A stretch of 64,000 nt of DNA from Mycolicibacterium hodleri (GCF_025822245.1 NZ_JACKTL010000026.1:466697-530696), one strand, 5' to 3'. Shown: positions 46,598 through 56,290, numbered from the stretch's first letter. Made by a program: numbers and translations. Notes: generated by a model from the letters alone, not told the origin.

Positions 46598-49396
46598 ATG
46601 ACTGATCTCGGCGCCCACTTCTATCGGTGTGATTTTCAGGTTCACACGCCTCGGGACACGAATTGGCGTGGTGATCGCCCGGTCGACGACGCGGGAAGGC
46701 GGCGGTGGGCGCAATCTTTGGTCGCAGCGTGTCGGGCTAAGGGCCTAGAAGCAATCGCCATCACCGATCATCACGACTTCGCCTTGTTCCCATACGTTCG
46801 ACAGGCCGCCGAATCGGAGACTGATGGCAGTGGAACTCCGATCCCGGCAGAGCGACGGCTCACGGTCTTTCCGGGTCTTGAACTTACGTTGAGCGTTCCC
46901 TGTCAGGCATTGCTCATTCTAGATGCCCATTTTCCTGAGGACCGGCTAGACGGTGTGCTAGCGCGTTTAGCGATCCAGCGGGTGGACCCGAGCGAGTCGC
47001 GCCTCCCGTCAGTCGAGCCCATTGAGATGGCTTTGTTGTCCGAACTGTACGCAGAACTTGATAAAGAACCCTGGCTGAGGAACCGTTATATTGTCTACCC
47101 GAACGTGACGGATGGCGGCTACCAAACCTTAATGCGGTCGAAGATGTCGCAGAAATACCGTGATATGCCTTGTGTGGGAGGCTATCTCGACGGCACGGTG
47201 GAGAAGAAGGTCGGTGAAGGGAATCGGCGAATCTTCGAAGGGCTCAATGCAGATTACGGTAACAAGCGACTCGCGCTGATTCAGACTTCTGATTGCCGCA
47301 ACGGATCATTTGCAGAGTTGGGGCAACACTCCACCTGGATCAAGTGGGCCTTGCCAAGCGCAGAGGCTTTGCGTCAAGCGTGCCTTGCGCAGGAATCGCG
47401 AATCTCGCAGGTCCGCCCCGATCTTCCGACGATCTGGGTATCTCGGTTAAGCGTTGACAACAGCATGTTCCTCGGACCAATCGACCTCGAATTCAATCAT
47501 GAGTTCAGCGCGATCATCGGCGGAAGGGGCACAGGAAAGTCAACCTTGTTGGACTACATGCGTTGGGCTCTGTGTGATTTACCCACAAGCGCCGGAGGCG
47601 AGGAGATGGGAGACTCTGCGGCGAGACGACGCCGTCTGATCGAGACGACACTGGGTCCGACCGGGTCGACCGTGGAAGTCCATTTCTCCATTAATGAGAT
47701 TCCACATGTGGTACGGCGGACTGCGCCCAATGGCGATGTCACTCTGAAGGTTGGCGACGCAGAATTTGTGAAGGTTCGCGAGGCCGAGGTTCGCGATCTA
47801 CTTCCGATTCAGGCGTATTCCCAGAAGCAGTTGAGCAGCGTCTCTGTCCGGATGGAGGAGTTGACTCGATTCGTCACGTCGCCGATCCGCCGCGATCTCG
47901 CCAACATCGACCAACAAATCGAGGAGGTAGCGGGGCGCATCCGCGAAAATTACGCAACGCTTCAGCGGACTCGCCAACTCGAGAGAAGCGTTCATCGTCT
48001 GTCGCTGTCTGACGCCTCATTGGCGGAGCAAGCAGTCAACTTGCGATCTGCATTGGACGATCTGAGTGATGACGACCGAAACACGCTGAGGGATAAGCCA
48101 AGGTTTGATACAGCGTCAACGGCGATCCAAGACTGGCAGTCGTCGGCTCAACAGGCGTTAGTGCTGGCGGACAGTGCTTCAGCCGCCCTGATCGATCTTG
48201 CCGCGAATCTGATGCAACCCTCCGATGTGCCTGAGTCGCTTCGAAGTCGCCTTGAACGATTGCGCGACCACACAAACGCTTTGCTCAATGAAATTGCCGC
48301 TCAAGTGAATAACGCTGCGGGAGTCGTTCGGGAGGCGCTAGATAATGGAAGCGAACGAATGCGAGATGTCGACGAGGTCATCAAAGCTGTCGAGTCGTTC
48401 GCTGAATCGTACGATGACGTAAAGGCACGCTCGACAGCCCACGCTGTGAAGCTCGCTGAACTAGGGGAGATCGAGAAACAACATCGAGAGGTAGGAGCGA
48501 CTCTTCGATCGCAGCGTGAGGAGATGCGAGGCCTAGGGGATCCTTCGGCGGAGCACGCTCGTTTGATGCACCTGCTCTTCGAAACCATGGATGCCCGGTC
48601 TAATCGCATCGCTAGCCAATGCGTCTCGTTATCGGAGGACTCCGGCGGTCTTCTACGCGCAACTCTGCAGAAAGGGCTCGGCCTGGATGCGATATCGGAC
48701 CAACTGAAGGCGTCAGTCGCCGGTTCGAGTCTACGGGGTGCGCGCATTGAAGAATTCTTCTCAAGGCTCGCAACCGAAGAAAACCCGGTTGCGTCGTGGG
48801 AAGCGGCGGTCACTGAGATGGAGGGACTAACCCACGTCGATGACGACTCAGCGGTGACGTCAGAGCAATTCCCCACGCTTGCCCGCCTGAGCTTCAGTCC
48901 CGCCGATCTTCAACGCATTGCGACGAAGCTGGGCGCCGACAGTTGGTTGGCGCTCGCTCTAACACCGATTGCCGACCACCCGCGGTTTGAATATGAGACG
49001 AAGGAGAACCACTACATCGACTTCGCGGCCGCGTCGGCGGGGCAGCAAGCAACGGCACTGCTTCGGATCCTGTTGGCTCAGCCGGGCCCGCCGTTAATTA
49101 TCGATCAGCCGGAGGATGACCTCGATAGCGAAGTCGTAATCGACGTCGTCGAGCAAATTTGGGACGCAAAGCGCCATCGTCAGCTCATCTTCGCGAGTCA
49201 CAACGCAAACCTCGTCGTGAACGGCGATGCCGAGCTTGTGGTCCACTGCGATTATCGAGTCAGAGGTGAACAGTCGCGAGGTGAGGTTAAAAATCAAGGT
49301 GCGATCGACGTACCCGAGATTAGAGACGCGATCACACGTGTGATGGAGGGCGGGGAAAGGGCCTTTAAGCTGCGCGCCAACAAGTACGGTTTCTGA
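46598..49396 (+). CDS. PHP-SMC ATPase (TrlF-type), candidate anti-phage defence protein
   Basis: Predicted 932 residues. The N-terminal PHP-like phosphoesterase part has FQVHTPRDTNW (Gln-Val-His where many PHP enzymes have His-x-His) and ITDHHDF. An SMC/RecN-like ATPase follows with Walker A GGRGTGKST (about residue 308), a long central coiled coil (about 425-690), AAASAGQQATALLRI signature and Walker B PPLIIDQPEDDLDSE near 830, then FASHNANLVVNGDAE. This layout matches proteins I know as TrlF-family or PHP-associated ATPases. Its base composition is visibly more AT-rich than both neighbours, and it lies between integrase and relaxase, so it was probably acquired separately. Proposed role: ATP-gated nuclease acting on foreign DNA; unproven. 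Confidence 0.82.
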   Translation: MTDLGAHFYRCDFQVHTPRDTNWRGDRPVDDAGRRRWAQSLVAACRAKGLEAIAITDHHDFALFPYVRQAAESETDGSGTPIPAERRLTVFPGLELTLSVPCQALLILDAHFPEDRLDGVLARLAIQRVDPSESRLPSVEPIEMALLSELYAELDKEPWLRNRYIVYPNVTDGGYQTLMRSKMSQKYRDMPCVGGYLDGTVEKKVGEGNRRIFEGLNADYGNKRLALIQTSDCRNGSFAELGQHSTWIKWALPSAEALRQACLAQESRISQVRPDLPTIWVSRLSVDNSMFLGPIDLEFNHEFSAIIGGRGTGKSTLLDYMRWALCDLPTSAGGEEMGDSAARRRRLIETTLGPTGSTVEVHFSINEIPHVVRRTAPNGDVTLKVGDAEFVKVREAEVRDLLPIQAYSQKQLSSVSVRMEELTRFVTSPIRRDLANIDQQIEEVAGRIRENYATLQRTRQLERSVHRLSLSDASLAEQAVNLRSALDDLSDDDRNTLRDKPRFDTASTAIQDWQSSAQQALVLADSASAALIDLAANLMQPSDVPESLRSRLERLRDHTNALLNEIAAQVNNAAGVVREALDNGSERMRDVDEVIKAVESFAESYDDVKARSTAHAVKLAELGEIEKQHREVGATLRSQREEMRGLGDPSAEHARLMHLLFETMDARSNRIASQCVSLSEDSGGLLRATLQKGLGLDAISDQLKASVAGSSLRGARIEEFFSRLATEENPVASWEAAVTEMEGLTHVDDDSAVTSEQFPTLARLSFSPADLQRIATKLGADSWLALALTPIADHPRFEYETKENHYIDFAAASAGQQATALLRILLAQPGPPLIIDQPEDDLDSEVVIDVVEQIWDAKRHRQLIFASHNANLVVNGDAELVVHCDYRVRGEQSRGEVKNQGAIDVPEIRDAITRVMEGGERAFKLRANKYGF

Positions 49397-49440
49397 GGCC
49401 GGGCAAATTGCCCGTCTGTTAAGCACGGGAGACTACGAAC

Positions 49441-49698
49441 TCATCCACCATGCTGAGTCCGAAGTGCGCGGCTGTGGCGACTGTGCCTCGACAGCCCTGC
49501 TGGAGATGGCGGCTCGGACGGACGCGCCTCGACGCACATGGACTCGATGGCGGCTTCGATCTGTGGCTCGGTCATCGCCCACCGGCCAGCGCGCTTCATG
49601 CCGGAGAAAGTACGGTCGCGAAGCTTCGACCGGAGGTAGGACTCGGAGAAGCCGAGTATGTGTGCTGCCTCAGCGAGGTCATAGATAGTTGGGATCAT
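49441..49698 (-). CDS. Excisionase-like small helix-turn-helix protein
   Basis: Predicted 85 residues. IYDLAEAAHILGFSESYLRSKLRDRTFSGMKRAGRWAMTEPQIEAAIE is a MerR/excisionase-type winged helix (HTH_17), followed by a Ser/Pro/Arg tail. ATG 49698 is chosen because AAGGA lies 6 bp upstream; ATG 49704 is too close to it. In integrated elements such proteins bend DNA for excision or regulate transfer genes. It is divergent from the relaxase across 415 bp and convergent with the ATPase gene. Confidence 0.72.
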   Translation of the reverse strand: MIPTIYDLAEAAHILGFSESYLRSKLRDRTFSGMKRAGRWAMTEPQIEAAIESMCVEARPSEPPSPAGLSRHSRHSRALRTQHGG

Positions 49699-50113
49699 TG
49701 GCATTCCTTAATTGACTGGAATGTGCACTGCCCCAAGCGCACGTCTCGAGCGTCGTCCGTCCGATCGACTCGCCGCCCGTAGACCAATCTTATGGGCCAC
49801 CGATGACAACTCATGCAAAACGTTTGGCGCGGGCCGGCGGCCATCACCGCCAACAGCCCATACGCCTCCACCGCCACACCTCCAAGCTGTTGCCACCCCT
49901 CACCCCATGCCACCGCACTCTCAAGCATCACCAAAATCCCCGTCCCCGTTGCCCTTCCGGACATTCAGTGTCCATCCCCACGATCCAAGAAACTGCAGTG
50001 ACACATTTGCACAGGGTGCGATACTGGTCGTGGTCGCGTGTGGGGCGTAGCCGAAAGTGACGGCGGGGCAGTCGTTCTGACTTTGGGGTTTCATTCCTGG
50101 GTTGGTGGCTGCG
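49699..50113. other. Non-coding, C-skewed stretch before the relaxase; candidate oriT region
   Basis: About 415 bp without a credible gene. From roughly 49849 to 49958 the plus strand is very rich in C and A and poor in G, a strong strand asymmetry. It is followed by a perfect inverted repeat GGACA-ttcag-TGTCC (49959-49973). Relaxases of this class usually nick at an oriT with inverted repeats close to their own gene, so this is the natural place to look. No nic consensus was recognised. Confidence 0.35.
49959..49973. repeat. Inverted repeat in the candidate oriT
   Basis: Perfect 5-bp arms GGACA and TGTCC around ttcag, about 140 bp upstream of the relaxase start, at the right end of the C-skewed stretch. 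Could form a hairpin recognised by the relaxase; short enough to occur by chance. Confidence 0.35.
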
Positions 50114-52930
50114 GTGTTGGCGATCTCGAAGTTGAAGCGGTGGTCGATCACCTACTACCTCGACACCGCCCAATCAGCTCAGCGCGCCACCAGAGACTTC
50201 CAACGTGCCGGGGGCGGGCTGGGGGAGTACTACTCCGAACACGACACCCGCACCCCGATGTGGTTGTGCGCGGGTGACACCCGCACATCGGCCGCGCTGG
50301 TCGGGCTTTCGGACACCCAGCGCGCGGGGGGTGAGGCGGACGCCGGGGTGGTGGCGCGCTGGCTCGACGACGGGATCGCCCCGAACGGGGTTCGGGGCCG
50401 CGTGTTGGGTTCAGCGGGGGTGCATGGGTATGACCTGACGTTCGCCGCGCCGAAGAGCGTCTCGGTGATCCGGGCGTTGAAGGCCGATGACGTCGTGTCG
50501 GCTGCGATCGCCGACGCGCACACCACCGCCATGGCCGGGGCGATGGAGTATTTGGCCGCGCACGCCGGCTACACGAGAGTGCACAACCCGGTCACCGAAC
50601 AGAAGGACTTGGTGCATCTTCCGGGTCTGGTGGCGGTGGCGTATCAGCACGAGACGTCGCGGTGCGGGGACCCGCACCTGCACACCCACGTCATCGTCCC
50701 CAACCGGCAAGCCCGCGCCGACGGCGTCCTGGTCTCCATCGACGGCACCTCGCTGTATCACGAAGCCAAGGCCGCCGGGGTGATCTACCAGGCCACCCTG
50801 CGTCGAGAACTGCACCAGTCGTTGGGGTTCGAGTGGGAACCGGTGGACCCGCACACCGGGATGGCCGAACTCGCCGGCGTCGACCGCACCTCCATCACCG
50901 CCTGGTCGCAGCGCTCGAGCCAACTGCGAGAGTGGGCCGCGCGCAACCTGCGCCTGCAGGACGCGCCACTGAGTGCGGCTCAGCTCGCGGCCGCGCAGAA
51001 GGCCACCCGGCCCGCGAAACCCGAAGAGCTCGCCTGGCCGGAACTGCTGCAGCAGTGGCGGGCCGATGTGCGGGGGGTGGGCCTGGACCGCGCATCCTTC
51101 GAGCAGGCGCGTGCAGCCCGCCGCGCGGCCGCACGCACACCGTTCGACCGCGCACGCCTGGCCGACGCCGCCGAGCGGATTGACAAGGCCGCGTTCACTC
51201 GGGCGGATCTGGTGGAGATCATCGGCGCGCAGCTCCCCGTCGACGGGGAACGCTCACCGCGGGAGGCGGTGGAGGCCGCGGTCGACGTGCTTGGCATGCG
51301 GCTGACCGCGCCTCGTCAAAGGCATCAGCGCGAGGGGCACGAGCGGTTCACGTTGAGCCGGATCCTGGCCGAGGAAGTGGCCGTAATGGATCTGGCCGAC
51401 GCGCGTTATGAGCGCGCACAGCTGTGGGTCACGGGGGAGGACACCCGCGCCTTGTCGGCGGATCAGAGGGCGGCGGTGGAGAACATTGGTCGGTCGCCGT
51501 GGTTGGTGCAGCCGCTGTCCGCGCCGGCGGGCGCGGGCAAGACCACCTCACTGCGCGCGCTGCGCGCCGCCGCGCACCACCGCCACGACGCCCGGGTGCT
51601 GGTGCTCGCGCCGACTGGCCGGGCGGTCGACGTTGCGGTGCGCGAAGGTGCTGGCGACGAAGGGCTCACCATTGCCAAGGCGCTACAGGATCTGAACAAC
51701 GGCACCCTCACTTTGAATCGCGGGACGGTGGTGGTGGTGGACGAGGCTGGGATGGTTGGTACCGACGAGCTCCGACAGCTCCTGACCGCCACTACCCAAG
51801 CCAACGTGAAGACCGTCCTGGTCGGCGACCCCCACCAACTCGCACCGGTGAAGGCACGCGGCGGCATGTTCGCCCAACTCTCTACCGGTCTGCCCTGGAC
51901 ACAGCACCTCTCAGAAGTCTGGCGGATGCGCAATGAAGAGGAACGCGTCACGTCGCTCGCCCTACGTGACGGCGGTCCCGAACCGGTCCGCAGGGCCGTC
52001 GACTGGTACGCCCGGCACGACCGGTTGCGGTGCGGGGATCAGATCGCCATGGCTACCGACGCCCTGGACGGTTACCGCAAGGATGTCGCGGTCGGCAAGG
52101 ACGCTCTGCTGTTGTGCGACACCACCGAAATGGCCGACGCGTTGAATCGTCGCATCCACGACGACCTCATCCCGACTGACGCGCCAACCGTGATCGCCGC
52201 GCGGGGGCAGCGCATCGCCGCCGGCGATCTGATCCTATCCCGCCGGAACGACCCCACCATCGAGGTCCGGCGGGCCGACGACCACGACGAGGCAGCGGAT
52301 CCGGTGCGCAACGGTGACCGCTGGCGCGTCGCAGCCGTCGACCTGATGACGAATCGGGTTGCGGCCGAACGATTATCCGACCGCGCCAGCGCCGTATTCA
52401 ACGCCGACTACGTTCACGAGCAGATCACCCACGGCTACGCCTCCACGGTGCACTCGGCGCAAGGGGTCACTGCCGACACCACCCACGCCGTCCTCGGGGA
52501 GAGCACCACCCGTTCCATGCTGTACGTCGCGATGACCCGCGCCCGAGACGCCAACACGGCCTATCTCTACGAACGAATCACCGAACAGGAATACGGACCC
52601 TTGCCCGTGGACAGTCCGCATGTCATGCAGCGGGGTACCAGCGCTCAGGCCAGCCTGTTGGCGAGCTCGATCATCGAGGCCCATGACGACGTGCCTGTCA
52701 CCGCGCACCAGGTAGCCGCCGCCACCCCGGGGCACCTTCTGCCCGACATGGTCGCGCGCCTGGTCGACCGACAGAGCGCGAAGGTGGAGGACCGCAACAC
52801 CGCCCACACCCGATGGCAGAACGCCATCGATGGATGGGACGAGACGATGGAACGAGCGCACGAACGCGAACAGGCCCGCGCCACCAACCGAAGCCGAGAC
52901 CACAGCCGCGACAGCGGATTCGAACTCTAG
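50114..52930 (+). CDS. MobF (TrwC-type) conjugative relaxase-helicase
   Basis: Predicted 938 residues. The N-terminal relaxase domain begins LAISKLKRW with a Tyr pair (TYYLDTAQ) and holds the three-His metal site [27 protein letters not shown] lies between. The C-terminal half is a RecD/TraI-like superfamily 1 helicase with Walker [38 protein letters not shown], and [15 protein letters not shown] plus YVAMTRARD. It nicks oriT, stays attached to the strand and unwinds it. GTG 50114 places the domain start normally; TTG 50102 is also open. The coding region ends about 130 residues after the helicase motifs. GC resembles the host. Confidence 0.88.
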   Translation: MLAISKLKRWSITYYLDTAQSAQRATRDFQRAGGGLGEYYSEHDTRTPMWLCAGDTRTSAALVGLSDTQRAGGEADAGVVARWLDDGIAPNGVRGRVLGSAGVHGYDLTFAAPKSVSVIRALKADDVVSAAIADAHTTAMAGAMEYLAAHAGYTRVHNPVTEQKDLVHLPGLVAVAYQHETSRCGDPHLHTHVIVPNRQARADGVLVSIDGTSLYHEAKAAGVIYQATLRRELHQSLGFEWEPVDPHTGMAELAGVDRTSITAWSQRSSQLREWAARNLRLQDAPLSAAQLAAAQKATRPAKPEELAWPELLQQWRADVRGVGLDRASFEQARAARRAAARTPFDRARLADAAERIDKAAFTRADLVEIIGAQLPVDGERSPREAVEAAVDVLGMRLTAPRQRHQREGHERFTLSRILAEEVAVMDLADARYERAQLWVTGEDTRALSADQRAAVENIGRSPWLVQPLSAPAGAGKTTSLRALRAAAHHRHDARVLVLAPTGRAVDVAVREGAGDEGLTIAKALQDLNNGTLTLNRGTVVVVDEAGMVGTDELRQLLTATTQANVKTVLVGDPHQLAPVKARGGMFAQLSTGLPWTQHLSEVWRMRNEEERVTSLALRDGGPEPVRRAVDWYARHDRLRCGDQIAMATDALDGYRKDVAVGKDALLLCDTTEMADALNRRIHDDLIPTDAPTVIAARGQRIAAGDLILSRRNDPTIEVRRADDHDEAADPVRNGDRWRVAAVDLMTNRVAAERLSDRASAVFNADYVHEQITHGYASTVHSAQGVTADTTHAVLGESTTRSMLYVAMTRARDANTAYLYERITEQEYGPLPVDSPHVMQRGTSAQASLLASSIIEAHDDVPVTAHQVAAATPGHLLPDMVARLVDRQSAKVEDRNTAHTRWQNAIDGWDETMERAHEREQARATNRSRDHSRDSGFEL

Positions 52931-53138
52931 GGACAGCCAGCTCCGCCAAGCGGCCACTAGCGTGTTCAGCTCAGCAGAGACGCATTTTGCGGCGGTTGCT
53001 ATACGGAGACCGCCGCGCAGAAAATCACTTGATGGTCCGGGAATTTTGCAACCAGACCACCCCCATGGTGGATAACAGTTGTCATCCAAGATCTCTACTC
53101 GATGAGAGGCAAGCGCGAATTCGCACCTCTAAGGTCGG

Positions 53139-53588
53139 TCAGTTGCCGGTGGGGATGGTGGCTACATCGTCTGCGGGTACTTCGTATCCAAGATCGTCGA
53201 TGAAGGCGACGTGTACCGGCCGCTCGGTGCGGCTGGCTTTACGCACCATAGTGGGACCTTCAGGCCGTGGGAGGTGTTGGTCGCCCCACTGCTGAAGGGC
53301 GCCTATGAGTACGTGTAGCTCGCGGCCGGCGGGGGTGAGGTGGTAGGACGGACGCCGACGTTGACCCGGTTCCTGATAGGACTCCTTGGTCATGACGCCA
53401 TACTCCACCAACGTTGCGAGTCGATCCGCGAGGCGATCCGGCGGCAGGCCCAGGTTGCGCTCGAAGTCGGCGAACCGCGTCGTTCCCAGGAGGGCCTCGC
53501 GCAGGATGAGAATCGTCCACCGTTCGCCCAGTACGGTAATGCTGCGCGCGACCGAGCACTTCCAGTCGTCGACCTTTTTGGTTGCCAC
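53139..53588 (-). CDS. HxlR-family transcriptional regulator
   Basis: Predicted 149 residues. The winged helix is recognisable from WKCSVARSITVLGERWTILILREALLGTTRFADFERNLGLPPDRLADRLATLVEYGVM, including the conserved Cys near the N-terminus that senses electrophiles in several family members, and YHLTPAGREL in the wing region. GTG 53588 is chosen because the upstream frame has no similarity. It opens the cluster of oxidative/aldehyde-stress genes and shares a candidate DNA motif with two other promoters there. Confidence 0.88.
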   Translation of the reverse strand: MATKKVDDWKCSVARSITVLGERWTILILREALLGTTRFADFERNLGLPPDRLADRLATLVEYGVMTKESYQEPGQRRRPSYHLTPAGRELHVLIGALQQWGDQHLPRPEGPTMVRKASRTERPVHVAFIDDLGYEVPADDVATIPTGN

Positions 53589-53602
53589 CTGATGAACTTT
53601 AC

Positions 53603-53615
53603 TCCTCTGACTTGA
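53603..53615 (-). promoter_or_regulatory. Candidate HxlR motif, hxlR promoter
   Basis: On the minus strand CAAGTCAGAGGAG lies 15 bp upstream of the HxlR GTG and includes its purine-rich ribosome site. The CAAGTCAGA core recurs at 61350; AAGTGAG variants lie between the divergent hydratase genes. Confidence 0.3.
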
Positions 53616-53699
53616 CAATCGGCAGTCAGCCCGGTCACAGATGGTTCGTGTCGGCCTAGGTCGGCATCTCCTCCAGGGTGTCGCCGATCGATGATGACG

Positions 53700-53748
53700 C
53701 GGGTGGGCCGCGGCGCAGGGAGGGGACAACTCGGCCGAGGCCCACCCG
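53700..53748 (-). terminator. Long-loop inverted repeat after the cNMP-flavoprotein gene
   Basis: CGGGTGGGCC and GGCCCACCCG form a perfect 10-bp stem with a 29-nt G-rich spacer, between the flavoprotein stop (53764) and the HxlR gene. A run of ten G (53754-53763) adjoins it. No T-tract follows; a factor-independent stop is possible but not certain. Confidence 0.35.
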
Positions 53749-53763
53749 ACGGCGGGGGGGGGG

Positions 53764-55437
53764 CTAGGTGCGGGCTGCGGTGAGGAGGGCGTGCACTGTG
53801 CTGATGGCGCTGGCGCCTTCGCCGACGGCGGCGGCGACGCGTTTCATGGACCCGGCGCGGACGTCGCCTGCGGCCAGGACTGCGGGTGCGCTGGTCTCGA
53901 AGGACATTGGGGTGCGGTCGGCCTGAGCCCATTGCGGCCCGAGGGCGTCCTGAGGGATGCGGGAGTCGGTGAGGATGAATCCGTGGTCGTCGAGGGCGAT
54001 GCCGGTGAGCCAGTCGGTGGCGGGTACGGCGCCGATGAAGCAGAACAGGCCGCACACATCGTGATTCGTGTTGATGAGGTCCCCGTCGGAGGTCGTGGTG
54101 GTGGCGGTGATGCGGCGCAGTTGGTGGTCTCCGTCGACGGCGCTGACCTGGGTGCGGGTGTGCACGGTGATGGCGGGGTGGGCGGCGATCCGGTCGGCGA
54201 GGTAGGACGACATGCCGGTGGTCAGCGAGGCGCCGCGCACGATGAGGTGCACCATGCCGCCTCGTTCAGCGAGGAACAAGGCGGCTTGTCCGGCGGAGTT
54301 GGCGCCGCCGATGACGGCGACGGCGGTATTGCCGCAGACACGGGCTTCCAATTCAGTTGCGCCGTAGTAGATTCCAGCCCCTTCGAAGTCGTCCCACCGC
54401 GGCAGTGGTAGGGCGCGGTAGCGGGCGCCGGTGGCGATCAGGATGGTGTGGGTGTCGATGGTGGTGGCGTCGTCGAGGTGCACGCGTAGGTGGCCCGGGG
54501 TGGTGTCGAGGTGCACGATCTGGGCGGGGGTGGCGATGCGGGCGCCGAACTTTTGGGCTTGGATGACGGCGCGTCCGGTGAGGTCGCTGCCGCTGATTCC
54601 GGAGGTGAAGCCCAGGTAGTTCTCGATGCGGGAGCTGGTGGCGGCTTGTCCTCCGGTCGCCACGGAGTCCAAGAGCAGGGTGCTCAGTCCCTCTGAGGCG
54701 CCGTACACCGCTGCAGCCAGACCAGCAGGCCCTCCGCCGATCACGACGACGTCGAGGGTTTCGCCGATGATCGGGCGGTGGGACAGGCCGAGGACGTCGG
54801 CGAGTCGGGCGGGGGTGGCTTGGCGGATGACGGCGGTGGAGGTGAGCACGGCCGGCAGGTCCTCGACGGCGATGTCAGCGGCCTTGGCCAGGACCTCCCC
54901 GATGTCGGAGGCGAAGTCAGTCCAGGTGTGAGGGAGTTGTTGACGGTTGAGGTAGGTGCGCAAGGCCATCGACCCGGAGGACGCTGGGCCGGCGAGCACT
55001 TCGATGCTGCGGGCGGCTTGGCCCTCCCGCAGACTTTGCCGTCGTGCGAGCAGTGCACGCAGGACCAGGTCGGAGAGGTCGGATTCGGTGTCCATCAGCC
55101 GGCGGAAGTCGGTCGGGCTGACGCGGTAGATGACCGCGGTGTCGGTGGCGCGTGCATCCAGGTAGGTGGCTTGTCCGGTCAGCAGATTCATCTCCCCGCT
55201 GAACTGGCGTGGGCCGTAGTGGGCGACGACGGCTTCGGGGCTGTCGGCGGTAGCGGCCCGGACGATGTCGACGGTCCCGGATTCGACGAGCAGCATGTCA
55301 CACGCCGGTTCCCCCGCCCGAAAGAGCCAGGTCCCCGCCTGGGCATGCTGCACGGTGCCGTAGCTGCGGAACCGTTCCCACAGCGCATCGGTGAAGGTGG
55401 GTTGCGCCGGGCTGGCCGTGCGTGCCGTGGTGGACAT
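53764..55437 (-). CDS. cNMP-binding, thioredoxin-reductase-like flavoprotein lacking the CxxC centre
   Basis: Predicted 557 residues. A cyclic-nucleotide-binding domain (about 15-145) is joined by a thioredoxin-like linker to a two-domain FAD/NAD(P)H oxidoreductase: VVVIGGGPAGLAAAVYGASEG and GGQAATSSRIENYLGF for FAD, TAVAVIGGANSAGQAALFLAE for NAD(P)H, and AVLAAGDVRAGSMKRVAAAVGEG at the end. The CATC redox motif of true thioredoxin reductase is replaced by YYGATELEARVC, so it cannot reduce thioredoxin in the normal way. It may be an NADPH-dependent reductase gated by cAMP. ATG start, 36 bp before the hydrolase stop on the same strand. Confidence 0.85.
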   Translation of the reverse strand: MSTTARTASPAQPTFTDALWERFRSYGTVQHAQAGTWLFRAGEPACDMLLVESGTVDIVRAATADSPEAVVAHYGPRQFSGEMNLLTGQATYLDARATDTAVIYRVSPTDFRRLMDTESDLSDLVLRALLARRQSLREGQAARSIEVLAGPASSGSMALRTYLNRQQLPHTWTDFASDIGEVLAKAADIAVEDLPAVLTSTAVIRQATPARLADVLGLSHRPIIGETLDVVVIGGGPAGLAAAVYGASEGLSTLLLDSVATGGQAATSSRIENYLGFTSGISGSDLTGRAVIQAQKFGARIATPAQIVHLDTTPGHLRVHLDDATTIDTHTILIATGARYRALPLPRWDDFEGAGIYYGATELEARVCGNTAVAVIGGANSAGQAALFLAERGGMVHLIVRGASLTTGMSSYLADRIAAHPAITVHTRTQVSAVDGDHQLRRITATTTTSDGDLINTNHDVCGLFCFIGAVPATDWLTGIALDDHGFILTDSRIPQDALGPQWAQADRTPMSFETSAPAVLAAGDVRAGSMKRVAAAVGEGASAISTVHALLTAART

Positions 55438-55473
55438 GTTGGGCTCCTTGGTGGGTCGGGGGATGCCGGTCGG

Positions 55474-56262
55474 TCAATGCCGCGCGAGCCAGGACAGGGT
55501 GTAGTCGGCGACTTCGCGCCATCCGGAATCGAAGACCAGGGAGTGTCCGCGGTCGGGGAACACGTGGTAATCGGTGACGGCGCGGGAATCGGCGTAGAGC
55601 TGGAATGCCAGTCGGGTGACGACCTCGGGAACTTGGTGATCCTTGCCGCCGCCGGTGATCAGCAGTGGTCCGCGATCACTGCTGGCGGTGTCCACCGCAG
55701 CGGGAGAATGAGGATCCTTCTTGGCGGAGGTGGCCTCGAACAGCGGCTTGCCCGGGCCGGGAATGGCCCAGCGCTGGTACAGCTCTCGGGCTTCGTCCTT
55801 GGAGACGGCGTTGGCGAAGCCGAAGCGGAACTGACGTTCGGTCAGCGTCACGGCGCCTTCGCGGTTGGACTTCTTGCGCAGCACCGGCAGCGCGGCCCGG
55901 ATCTGGTTCAGTGGAACCTTGTTCACGCCCTTGGGTGGTCCGGGATCGATGGCCACCGCGTGGCTAGCGAGGCCGGCGGCAAGCAGTTGCTGAGCGATGA
56001 GGCCGCCGAAGGAGTGCCCGACGACGACGGGGCGCTGCGGGAGGTCGGCGATGATCTTGGTGTAGCGCTCAGCGATGTCGGCCAGGCCGTGGCCGGCCAC
56101 CGCGGAGGGGTCGCGGCGGGTGGCGTCGACGGTGGCGCCGTCACCGGGCCAGCCGGGTGCCACCGCGTCGTAGCCGGCGGAACGGTAGAGCCCGATCCAG
56201 GGCTCCCACGCACTGGAGTGGACCCATAGGCCGTGGATGAAGACAACGGGTTGAGTGGACAT
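55474..56262 (-). CDS. Alpha/beta hydrolase
   Basis: Predicted 262 residues. VVFIHGLWVHSSAWEPWI is the oxyanion-hole loop, VVVGHSFGGLIAQQLL the nucleophile elbow (Ser), and FPDRGHSLVFDSGWREV carries the catalytic His; an Asp lies in GGGKDHQVP. It resembles small esterases or haloperoxidase-like hydrolases. Cytoplasmic. It stands upstream of the flavoprotein gene on the same strand (36 bp) and downstream of the zinc-finger gene (28 bp), so all may share a transcript. Confidence 0.88.
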   Translation of the reverse strand: MSTQPVVFIHGLWVHSSAWEPWIGLYRSAGYDAVAPGWPGDGATVDATRRDPSAVAGHGLADIAERYTKIIADLPQRPVVVGHSFGGLIAQQLLAAGLASHAVAIDPGPPKGVNKVPLNQIRAALPVLRKKSNREGAVTLTERQFRFGFANAVSKDEARELYQRWAIPGPGKPLFEATSAKKDPHSPAAVDTASSDRGPLLITGGGKDHQVPEVVTRLAFQLYADSRAVTDYHVFPDRGHSLVFDSGWREVADYTLSWLARH

Positions 56263-56290
56263 GATGATTCCTTCGGTTGCGTTGTGCAGG

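Larger units (their letters stand above)
45266..52930. mobile_element. Putative integrative mobilizable element in tRNA-Ala
   Basis: Integrase next to a tRNA 3' end, an excisionase-like gene and a MobF relaxase with a helicase domain form the minimum kit of an IME. The AT-richer PHP-SMC ATPase is carried between them. No coupling protein or type IV secretion genes are present, so transfer would need a helper. The left limit is the tRNA end; the right limit is uncertain, because no copy of the tRNA 3' sequence was seen up to 64000. The element may be decayed or may extend past the window, taking in the detoxification genes. Confidence 0.6.

Noticed and set aside
45266..53138. Prophage
   Set aside because: Integrase and excisionase-like genes are present, but no capsid, tail, terminase or lysis genes; the relaxase indicates a mobilizable element instead.
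52931..53138. Right attachment site directly after the relaxase gene
   Set aside because: No stretch resembling the tRNA-Ala 3' end was found; GGATTCGAACTC at the relaxase end matches only a few bases of the T arm.
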